From positions 28,474-35,975 of the forward strand of contig MHPU01000034.1 of NCBI GenBank assembly GCA_001820485.1: a DNA stretch of 7,502 nt, read 5' to 3'. A model generated the notes under the pieces. It ran no database searches and was not told where the DNA came from. It saw nothing but the letters and a program-made list of their open reading frames with translations. Position numbers and translations under genes: made by a program. Origin of the DNA: Candidatus Staskawiczbacteria bacterium RIFOXYD1_FULL_32_13. Its GTDB lineage: Bacteria; Patescibacteriota; Minisyncoccia; Minisyncoccales; Staskawiczbacteraceae. Of this stretch, positions 1 to 5,700 are shown one piece after another; the stretch's first letter is position 1; every line of letters begins with the position of its first letter.

Positions 1-90
1 GGTTGTTCAGCAGGAGGTTCTTGTGCTGGTGGTTGTTCAGCAGGAGGTTCTTGTGCTGGTGGTTGTTCAGCAGGAGGTTCTTGTGCTGGT
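1..90 (-). repeat. Three perfect 30-bp tandem repeats encoding a Pro/Gln/Glu-rich tail
   Basis: Positions 1-30, 31-60 and 61-90 are identical. On the minus strand each unit encodes ten residues, PAQEPPAEQP. The array continues past the left edge, so the true copy number is unknown. The unit is a multiple of three, so copy-number changes would alter tail length without breaking the frame. Such proline-rich stretches are usually extended spacers, for example across a cell wall; that role is inferred here. Confidence 0.93.
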
Positions 91-3000
91 GGTGCTACAA
101 CGGTCGGAGCGTTGTTCCCATTATTATTTAATAAATCTTTTAATTGATTTTCATCAACACAAGTATTTCCAATACAAAGTTTTTGCACTTTTACTTCCCC
201 GTTGTCGCCAAACTTTATTCCCAAAGCAGCTAAAATATTTTTAATTCTCAAAACAAATGGATTTGATAAGTCAATTCCTTCTATAGATCCATCTCCAACA
301 GATCCATCTGGAGCCATAACTAAATTATTAAGTTCTTTGATTGAAGCCATTAACACACCGTTTATTGAAACTTGATCTATGCTTTTACCCCACATAAATA
401 TTTCTGGAGAATCTTCGGCAATAAATCCAAGACGGGTTTTAGCAAGTGGACTATCAGATCCATAACCCATAACTTCATTTTTATATCTAAAATTATAAAG
501 TGGAGAATCTGTTATCATTTTTAGAGCTGAAGCATAATCAGTGAATTCTGCAATATCTTGTTTAGTTTCTCTGCTAGATGATTGGTCACCAATTACAGTG
601 CCTGCTGTGTCATTAGCATTAGTTGGAGCTGAGGTATTAATTCTCATTTTACCAGCAGCATCTTGCCAAACATAACCTGCAGTTCCACCTTTTTGCAAAA
701 AGTTAATTGACCCAGCTCCAGTATTTGTACCGTTTGAATTCCTGCCAAGAGCAAGCACCATACCAGCAGAGCCATCACCCAAATCTACATCAGAGATTTT
801 AATTACTGTAACTCCTGTTAAAGATGCCAAAGCCACTGTATTTGCAGTTGTTTCAAAATCAAATGATAAATCCTCATTATTTGTATTTCCTGTTCCACCC
901 AAAATTACTATCCCAGAACCAGACAATAAACTTGGACTTCCAGCTCCAGCAGGGTCAAAAATAATATCTCCACTGCCGGTTCCTGTAGTTGCAATAGTTA
1001 AATCACCAGTGCTTCCTACAGTAAAGTTTGAATAATTTGAAGTATCATAACTTAATCTTGCCTGTGCTCCTGAAGTTGTCAAAACATCAAGTTTTGCGTT
1101 TGGGTCAATTGTACCAATTCCAACATAACCTTCTTTTGAAATACGAACTCTCTCTTCAGCACTGCCCGTTGTATTTCTTGTAACAAAAGTTAAATATGTA
1201 GAAAAGTCAGGATCTGCCCAAGTAGAACCAGCGTAACCATATATTGATGCTTGCCCCCCATGCCAAAGACCTGTGGGCCCTCTGCCAACGAAATCGATCC
1301 TACCCAAAATATCATTTGCTTGAACGGCTCCCAGGCTAGACCGAGATCTATACGCTCCCAAAATAGGATATGTTGTATCGCTTTCAGTTCTGGCGCTCAA
1401 AACAGGGTAAGCAGAGTTGCTATAAACGTCAAGGGGGTTAATAGGGCTAGCTGTGCCAATCCCCAACCATTTATTTGAGTCATCCCAAAAGAAATTAGCA
1501 TTATCCTGAGCAAGTTGATTTGATGAATCTACGTAAAGTACTGAACCGGAAGTTCCGCTAGTAATTGCTCCTCCAATTGCCATACTTGATCCACCAGGAG
1601 TTTCCCAGCTCAAGACTCCAGCGTCTGTTGACTGCAGGAACTTGTTCGATGCCGGCATGGCGGTTGGAAGAGTATAAGTTGCGTTGGCAGTTTGTGTGCC
1701 TGCGGTAAATGTAGTGTAGAAGGCATTGTCTCCGTTACTGAAGAGCTTGATGCTCCCAGGCACATTGGTTGCCCCACCTGCGGTGTCTGAACCAAATGAT
1801 ACTGACCCTGCGTTAAAGGCTAAAGCCTGACTGGCGACGGTCGCGTTAAAAGATCCGTAAACTAAAGAGTTCGTCGCTTCAAGAGCTGCTGAAGTCCTGT
1901 CCTGGTTGTCTATTATGAGAAGGTTTGAGTTTGTAGTCTGGTTGTATCCGGACTTATAGCCTAAGAAGATGTTGCTTGCCCCTGTAGTACCATTATATCC
2001 GGCGTAGGAACCTAAAGCTGTATTGAGATAGCCGTCAGTACTGCTTGTGGGCTGATTCTTGTATAGAGCCTGATAACCTAATGCGACGTTGGCCGTGTTC
2101 CATGCGACGTTTCCATTGGCGTAGGACTGAGTCTGTAGTGCAGAATAACCTATTGCAACATTTCCGGAGGCATAGGTATTTGCGTTCAAAGCAGAGTTGC
2201 CAACTCCAATATTGTATTGTCCCGCGATGTTTGATGTTAGTGCGGAAGAACCAACAGCAACATTGTAACTGCCGGTCGTATTTGAATTCAATGCATACGA
2301 ACCAATCGAGGTGTTATATGATGCTGTCGTATTCGCACGTAACGCTTCATTACCTAAAGCCGTATTTTGTTGCCCAGTAGTATTTAAATACAATGACTCA
2401 AAGCCGACCGAGCTATTTTGAAGACCAGTTGAGTTAGTTTTAAGCGCTCGATACCCAACGGCGGTATTCCTATACCCATTATTAGCCGCATTAGGTTGAT
2501 TTGAATAAAGAGCATTATACCCAACTGCCACATTGGCAGTGTCCCAGGCGGAATTGCCGTTGGCGTAGGATTGGGTGTAGAGAGCGCCAGAACCGAGAGC
2601 CACGTTCTTTGCGCCGTAAGTGTTGGCCTGACCGGAATTATAACCAATAAATGTATTATCCGAAACTTTATCGGCATAACCCGCATAATAACCAAAAGTC
2701 GTATTATTATCTCCTGCGATATTTCCATAAAGCGCGCCATAACCACCGGCAGTGTTCCCACCACCGCCTTCGTTCTGATATAAAGACCGATAACCAAGAG
2801 CCGTATTCGCTATTCCCGTATTGGCATAGAGAGATTGATAGCCAATAGCTGTGTTGTAAGCAGTTGTACTGTTTGAATATAGAGATTGAGTTCCAAGCGC
2901 AGTGTTCCATTTTCCTTCAGTATTAGTTTTCATTGACTGATACCCAATAGCAACGTTTTCCTTCCCATCTCCACTCTGAGTCGGTTGATTACTGTACAAT

Positions 3001-4763
3001 GCCTGATACCCAATGGCCACATTTGCGGTATCCCAAGGAGCTGTAAAGTTGGTGTAACTCTGAGTATAAAGAGCTTGTGTTCCAATCGCTACGTTTTTCC
3101 TTGCGTAAGTGTTTGCGGTAAGGGCTTTGTAACCGATAGCGATATTGTCCACATCCGCGACACTGGCAAGGCCTGCTTGGTAGCCCGCGAAGATGTTGTT
3201 GGTACCTGTAGTCGTAAAGTTTCCCGATTGCCCGAGGAAGAGGTTTTCTGAGCCGGTCGCGCCGTTGACCGCGATAGCGCGCATCGCGTTAACATTTACT
3301 GCCTTATTTGTATCGTCATAAGTTAATCCCGCCGAATATAAGAAATCCGTACCTCCCACGTTCATAAACGGAATTTGGGTAGTGGTACCAAGAGAAAGCG
3401 TCTGCGTGGAATATGTACTTGTATCTAAGGCAAAAGTTCCTGCTTCTGTCATTTTGACAAACGGAGTTCCTGAGGCGTACGTAAGTCCAGCTAATCCTAA
3501 TAGTTCCGCATCATAAGCTTGCACATCAGTACCAATTGTTTTAGCTGAATAATTTCCTACACCGTCAACAAATACTAATCCATTGATTGCATTTTCTGTT
3601 GTTTGGTGAGCTATGGGAGTATAAAGACCTGCGTGATCTCCCCAACCGTAGGCTGTGTTCCAATTAGTTGAGTTGTCGGTAAGTATTGAGTATGTTCCTG
3701 ATGATGCACCCCTTAGCATAATTCCTTGACTAGCAAAATCACCATCTTGCAAAACATCAGTATGAGAGGTCTCTGATGTTAAATATGTATTTGTATCTAA
3801 AGCAAAAGTTCCTGCTTCTGTCATTTTAACAAACGGAGTTCCCGAAGAGTATGTAAGACCTGCTAAAGATGTAAGATTAGCATGTCCTGTTTGTTTGGCG
3901 TTCCATGTTACAGCTGAAGAAATAAAGCTATCATCTATAGCTGTAAAACCTGTGCTGATTGATCCAGAAGTCAACGCTCCGACCGTTGTAATATTGCTTG
4001 TTCCAGCCCAAGTGGAAAGAGCTGTATTTTCTACACTGCCAAGTCCTACTGCTGTTTTATCTAATGTTTGCCAAGACTTGTCGCCCCTGTAGTATTGACC
4101 TGTAGTGCCTGCTGAAATTACTGGTTCATAAACTCCTGAGTGATTGTGAGATGTGAGAGAATAAAGACCTCCGTGATCTCCCCAACCGTAGGCTGTGTTC
4201 CAATTAGTTGAGTTGTCGGTAAGTATTGAGTATGTTCCTGATGATGCACCCCTTAGCATAATTCCTTGACTAGCAAAATCACCATCTTGCAAAACATCAG
4301 TATGAGAGGTCTCTGATGTTAAATATGTATTTGTATCTAAAGCAAAAGTTCCTGCTTCTGTCATTTTAACAAAACTCGTTGAAACATAAGATAAATCTGC
4401 CAAATTATCTAAATTGGCAAAATTAGAAATTGTGTTTGCTCCAATCGTAAAAGAAGTTCCTGTGATTGCTCCCGCTTCAATTGCTCCTGTTCCTGAGAAA
4501 TTGTTTGTACCAAAAGAATATTGTGCTGGAGCTACCACATCACAATTAGGATCGCCATAACTACAATTAGGGTTATCCTCTTCGCCAATATCATATTTAG
4601 TTGTAGGAGGAATTGCGAACACATAAATTGCAGAGCAAAAAATTCCAGTTAAAATCAAGGTTACCAAAATAGCTCTTGGTGTATTTTTGAAACTAAAACG
4701 CAAAACAGCAAAGCTGAATCTTTTTATTTTGTAAGCAACTTTATTTAGAAAAATTCCAAACAT
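1..4763 (-). CDS. Giant repetitive surface adhesin / tail-fibre-like protein with peptidase S74 domain (3' end outside window)
   Basis: The frame is open from ATG at 4763 to the left edge (1587 complete codons, no stop seen), so the C-terminus is missing. Residues 1-30 are basic. Residues 31-50 form a hydrophobic segment ending VFA, suggesting a signal peptide or membrane anchor. A paired-cysteine motif (NPNC, DPNC) follows at 64-74. Residues about 80-500 carry fibre modules (FVKMTEAGTFALDTNTY, WNTAYGWGDH, ENTALSTWAG). Residues about 506-952 are YadA-head-like repeats. LGIGTASPINPLDV and VGIGTIDPNAKLDV motifs lie near 1100 and 1212. An S74-type domain spans about 1395-1483, then LCIGNTCV and a Pro/Gln/Glu tail. 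I infer a secreted, probably trimeric cell-surface fibre used for attachment. It has no clear Shine-Dalgarno site. Two palindromes of the RAYT-linked family lie within it. A prophage tail fibre is an alternative, but no other phage gene is visible. Confidence 0.88.
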   Translation of the reverse strand, partial: MFGIFLNKVAYKIKRFSFAVLRFSFKNTPRAILVTLILTGIFCSAIYVFAIPPTTKYDIGEEDNPNCSYGDPNCDVVAPAQYSFGTNNFSGTGAIEAGAITGTSFTIGANTISNFANLDNLADLSYVSTSFVKMTEAGTFALDTNTYLTSETSHTDVLQDGDFASQGIMLRGASSGTYSILTDNSTNWNTAYGWGDHGGLYSLTSHNHSGVYEPVISAGTTGQYYRGDKSWQTLDKTAVGLGSVENTALSTWAGTSNITTVGALTSGSISTGFTAIDDSFISSAVTWNAKQTGHANLTSLAGLTYSSGTPFVKMTEAGTFALDTNTYLTSETSHTDVLQDGDFASQGIMLRGASSGTYSILTDNSTNWNTAYGWGDHAGLYTPIAHQTTENAINGLVFVDGVGNYSAKTIGTDVQAYDAELLGLAGLTYASGTPFVKMTEAGTFALDTSTYSTQTLSLGTTTQIPFMNVGGTDFLYSAGLTYDDTNKAVNVNAMRAIAVNGATGSENLFLGQSGNFTTTGTNNIFAGYQAGLASVADVDNIAIGYKALTANTYARKNVAIGTQALYTQSYTNFTAPWDTANVAIGYQALYSNQPTQSGDGKENVAIGYQSMKTNTEGKWNTALGTQSLYSNSTTAYNTAIGYQSLYANTGIANTALGYRSLYQNEGGGGNTAGGYGALYGNIAGDNNTTFGYYAGYADKVSDNTFIGYNSGQANTYGAKNVALGSGALYTQSYANGNSAWDTANVAVGYNALYSNQPNAANNGYRNTAVGYRALKTNSTGLQNSSVGFESLYLNTTGQQNTALGNEALRANTTASYNTSIGSYALNSNTTGSYNVAVGSSALTSNIAGQYNIGVGNSALNANTYASGNVAIGYSALQTQSYANGNVAWNTANVALGYQALYKNQPTSSTDGYLNTALGSYAGYNGTTGASNIFLGYKSGYNQTTNSNLLIIDNQDRTSAALEATNSLVYGSFNATVASQALAFNAGSVSFGSDTAGGATNVPGSIKLFSNGDNAFYTTFTAGTQTANATYTLPTAMPASNKFLQSTDAGVLSWETPGGSSMAIGGAITSGTSGSVLYVDSSNQLAQDNANFFWDDSNKWLGIGTASPINPLDVYSNSAYPVLSARTESDTTYPILGAYRSRSSLGAVQANDILGRIDFVGRGPTGLWHGGQASIYGYAGSTWADPDFSTYLTFVTRNTTGSAEERVRISKEGYVGIGTIDPNAKLDVLTTSGAQARLSYDTSNYSNFTVGSTGDLTIATTGTGSGDIIFDPAGAGSPSLLSGSGIVILGGTGNTNNEDLSFDFETTANTVALASLTGVTVIKISDVDLGDGSAGMVLALGRNSNGTNTGAGSINFLQKGGTAGYVWQDAAGKMRINTSAPTNANDTAGTVIGDQSSSRETKQDIAEFTDYASALKMITDSPLYNFRYKNEVMGYGSDSPLAKTRLGFIAEDSPEIFMWGKSIDQVSINGVLMASIKELNNLVMAPDGSVGDGSIEGIDLSNPFVLRIKNILAALGIKFGDNGEVKVQKLCIGNTCVDENQLKDLLNNNGNNAPTVVAPPAQEPPAEQPPAQEPPAEQPPAQEPPAEQ
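97..115 (+). repeat. RAYT-linked palindrome, copy 1 (inside adhesin CDS)
   Basis: This is the exact core ACAACGGTCGGAGCGTTGT, with 6-bp arms ACAACG/CGTTGT. The G-rich strand is on plus, opposite to the other four copies. Translated on the minus strand with its neighbouring base it gives NNAPTVV (residues 1550-1556). It sits exactly between the S74-associated C-terminal region and the proline-rich repeats. Confidence 0.85.
318..581 (-). other. Peptidase S74-type intramolecular chaperone domain within the adhesin
   Basis: Residues about 1395-1483 contain the S74 hallmarks SSSRETKQDI, RLGFIAEDSPEIF (from R1444) and INGVLMASIKELN. In endosialidase-type S74 domains a Ser/Lys dyad in an SDxRxKxxI motif carries out self-cleavage after the domain has helped trimerise the fibre. 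Aligning by eye, S1396 and K1401 fit that dyad, but the usual Arg between them is Glu here (E1399). Cleavage near S1396 would release the S74 domain together with the LCIGNTCV region and the proline-rich tail. The domain call is firm; retained activity is inference. Confidence 0.8.
1908..3268 (-). repeat. YadA-head-like NTAxGYxAL repeat array in the adhesin
   Basis: Residues about 500-952 consist of degenerate units of roughly 13-16 residues such as NTAIGYQSLYSN, NVAIGTQALYTQ and NTALGNEALRAN. This matches the left-handed beta-roll head repeats of YadA-type trimeric adhesins (family knowledge), which form the binding head. A longer module, roughly NTYA..NVAxG..AL.TQSYAN...W.TANVAxGY.ALY.NQP, recurs three times. 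It begins at about 3113, 2624 and 2180, spaced 489 and 444 bp apart. Confidence 0.88.
3621..3833 (-). repeat. 213-bp direct repeat, copy B, in the adhesin
   Basis: This matches 4161-4373 at 212 of 213 positions; the single difference is g at 3631 versus c at 4171. It encodes residues 311-381, from FVKMTEAGTFALDTNTY through WNTAYGWGDHAGLY. The two copies are exactly 540 bp (180 codons) apart and in phase. A shorter, more diverged third occurrence of the FVKMTEAG module ends at 3461. Confidence 0.95.
3972..3989 (-). repeat. RAYT-linked palindrome, copy 2 (inside adhesin CDS)
   Basis: Eighteen of the 19 core bases are present on the minus strand; the last base (position 3971) differs. It is read in codon phase 0 as TTVGAL (residues 259-264) within SNITTVGALTSGSIS. 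ITT(V/L)G-type strings are common in this fibre family, so the segment may be part of a normal protein module as well as a copy of the palindrome. Confidence 0.75.
4161..4373 (-). repeat. 213-bp direct repeat, copy A, in the adhesin
   Basis: This is the upstream partner of 3621-3833 and encodes residues 131-201. Near-identity even at third codon positions points to recent duplication or ongoing gene conversion. The sequence between the copies (SLTSHNHSG... to TYSSGTP) has no matching duplicate. Confidence 0.95.
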
Positions 4764-4775
4764 AATTATTTATTT

Positions 4776-4802
4776 ATTTTAACATAAAAAAATACAAATC
4801 AA
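4776..4802 (-). promoter_or_regulatory. Possible adhesin promoter
   Basis: On the minus strand TTGATT (4797-4802) and TAAAAT (4776-4781) resemble -35 and -10 boxes with a short 15-bp spacer. The implied start leaves a leader of only a few bases before ATG 4763, consistent with the missing Shine-Dalgarno site. The region is very AT-rich, so chance matches are likely. The rest of the 4764-4846 gap shows nothing else recognisable. Confidence 0.25.
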
Positions 4803-4846
4803 CAGAGATAAAAAATACAAGACTGTGAATAACTTTTAAATTATTT

Positions 4847-4873
4847 AATGACAACGCTCCGACCGTTGTCATT
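4847..4873 (-). repeat. RAYT-linked palindrome, copy 3 (abuts RAYT stop codon)
   Basis: The 19-bp core (4851-4869) is extended to perfect 10-bp arms, AATGACAACG and CGTTGTCATT, around a 7-nt centre. It begins at the base next to the RAYT TAG stop (4874-4876). The RAYT transcript would therefore end in, or pass through, a strong hairpin. No U-run follows, so it is not a classical intrinsic terminator. Confidence 0.9.
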
Positions 4874-5599
4874 CTATTCAATATCAACTTCATCGAAATC
4901 AAATTTACAATTTCGTGATTTGTATTTTATCCATTCTTCGACCAAATTTTTACAACTATTTGCTCCACCCAAAAACTCTTGTAAAAAATTACGTTTAGTT
5001 ACGGAAGAAAAATTTTGGATATCAATATAATCTCTGTAGCTTGACCATTTATAATTGTTCAAAAACTCAATAGTTTTTCTCGGCTTCTTTATTCTATTTT
5101 CTTTCCAATCTGACTCAATTAAAGAAATGGGATTGCAATGTATATAAATAAAAACATTTCTTAATTGTTCGTTACTTGCAATGTGTACCGAATGAAATGT
5201 ACAAAATAAATGACCTTTACGAGAATATTTTTTATTAAAATACCAAGCTAATCCGCCGAATTTTTGCATAAAATTACTGATTCCGTTTTCCTTTAATTGC
5301 CTTACCAACAAGTGTATATGATTTGACATTATTGCAAAAACTAAAATTTCTACATACATATCTCGTACAGGCACAATGACAACACTCCGACCGTTGTCAT
5401 TATTTTCTAACTTTTTTTCTGTTTTTCTTTGCTTTCTTCTTCTCCTTATATCGACTTTCTTTGAATTATTAAACTCATAGATAGAAAAGACCGCACGAAA
5501 ATGATCGCTCTCGTCAATAAAAATCGGTGTATCGCCCACTGACCGTAGAATAATATGATAAATTTCATTATTAATAAATTGTGTTTTTCTTTTTGGCAT
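4874..5599 (-). CDS. REP-associated tyrosine transposase (RAYT), Y1/HUH (IS200-like) family
   Basis: This complete 241-residue protein belongs to the single-strand-DNA transposases that cut and rejoin REP hairpins through a covalent phosphotyrosine. The N-terminus (NNEIYHIILRSVGDTPIFIDESDHF, in part) fits the family. The HUH metal site is H94-I-H96 in IMSNHIHLLVR. ISNFMQKFG and YFNKKYSRKGHLF follow. The catalytic tyrosine is probably Y152 in YIHCNP, aligned by eye with Y115 of E. coli TnpA-REP. A KWSSYRDY motif occurs near 184-191. All key residues are present, so the enzyme may be active. A basic, variable linker (about 46-80) contains NDNGRSVVI (67-75), encoded exactly by a copy of the palindrome. 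ATG 5599 is the natural start. No Shine-Dalgarno site is evident. Confidence 0.9.
   Translation of the reverse strand: MPKRKTQFINNEIYHIILRSVGDTPIFIDESDHFRAVFSIYEFNNSKKVDIRRRRKQRKTEKKLENNDNGRSVVIVPVRDMYVEILVFAIMSNHIHLLVRQLKENGISNFMQKFGGLAWYFNKKYSRKGHLFCTFHSVHIASNEQLRNVFIYIHCNPISLIESDWKENRIKKPRKTIEFLNNYKWSSYRDYIDIQNFSSVTKRNFLQEFLGGANSCKNLVEEWIKYKSRNCKFDFDEVDIE
5375..5401 (-). repeat. RAYT-linked palindrome, copy 4 (inside the RAYT gene)
   Basis: This shares 26 of 27 bases with copy 3, including the AATGAC/GTCATT extensions. The one change turns a core G to A on the plus strand, breaking one arm pair. Its 27 bp are exactly nine codons, residues 67-75 (NDNGRSVVI). It lies in the linker between the N-terminal region and the HUH strand, away from catalytic residues. 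Confidence 0.88.
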
Positions 5600-5618
5600 A
5601 AATTTATTTAGTATAATT

Positions 5619-5639
5619 TACAACGCTCCGACCGTTGTA
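5619..5639 (-). repeat. RAYT-linked palindrome, copy 5 (upstream of RAYT)
   Basis: The exact 19-bp core (5620-5638) has one extra pairing base on each side, giving 7-bp arms TACAACG/CGTTGTA. It lies 19 bp upstream of the RAYT start codon, in the 101-bp divergent gap before the glycosyltransferase genes. It may form a 5'-leader hairpin in the RAYT transcript. Confidence 0.9.
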
Positions 5640-5642
5640 TTT

Positions 5643-5671
5643 ATTTTATCATGACAGAATTTGATTTGCAA
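5643..5671 (-). promoter_or_regulatory. Possible RAYT promoter
   Basis: On the minus strand TTGCAA (5666-5671) and TAAAAT (5643-5648) are separated by 17 bp, the optimal spacing for a sigma-70-type promoter. The predicted start, near 5636, falls inside palindrome copy 5, so the transcript would begin with that hairpin. The AT-rich context makes a chance match plausible. Confidence 0.35.
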
Positions 5672-5680
5672 AAAATATTT

Positions 5681-5687
5681 AGAAAGG
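5681..5687 (+). promoter_or_regulatory. Possible ribosome binding site for the GT2 gene
   Basis: AGAAAGG is the only purine-rich Shine-Dalgarno-like string before ATG 5701. Its 13-nt gap to the start is longer than usual, so it is a weak candidate. Confidence 0.3.
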
Positions 5688-5700
5688 TTAAATTTATAAT

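Larger units (their letters stand above)
4847..5639 (-). mobile_element. Candidate RAYT/REP unit: transposase gene bracketed by palindromes
   Basis: A Y1/HUH transposase gene is flanked by two copies of the palindrome in the same orientation (4847-4873 and 5619-5639), with a third copy inside the gene. RAYT genes are typically flanked by the REP palindromes they act on. The unit lies between the adhesin gene and a divergent glycosyltransferase operon. No target-site duplication is visible, as expected for this family. I see no conserved GTAG/GTGG-type tetranucleotide beside the palindromes, unlike in enterobacterial REPs. True element ends cannot be fixed from one copy. Confidence 0.65.

Noticed and set aside
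23..244. Plus-strand frame with Val/Leu/Gln-rich repeats
   Set aside because: It is the antisense reading of the 30-bp proline-rich tail repeats and shows no gene signals.
2045..3295. Open frames on the plus strand and in other minus frames across the head repeats, up to 137 codons
   Set aside because: They are shadows of the repetitive adhesin frame; their products are low-complexity, with no recognisable domain or start signal.
4614..4650. Cys43 of the adhesin as a lipoprotein acylation site
   Set aside because: The residues before it (TGIFC) do not fit a lipobox; cleavage after VFA at residue 50 is more plausible.
1..4763. A frameshift or broken adhesin gene
   Set aside because: Codon phase at the left-edge repeats, the S74 motif, the head repeats and the ATG at 4763 all agree, and no in-frame stop was found.
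4847..4873. Palindrome copy 3 as an intrinsic terminator of the RAYT gene
   Set aside because: The stem is strong but no run of T follows on the minus strand, and the same sequence occurs inside coding regions, so termination is not its general role.
97..5639. The repeated palindrome as a CRISPR array
   Set aside because: Copies are irregularly spaced (from about 220 bp to nearly 3.9 kb), lie inside genes, occur in both orientations and have no uniform spacers.
5695..5700. TATAAT as a -10 box for the GT2 gene
   Set aside because: It touches the ATG at 5701, so transcription would start inside the gene, and no -35 box lies at a suitable distance.
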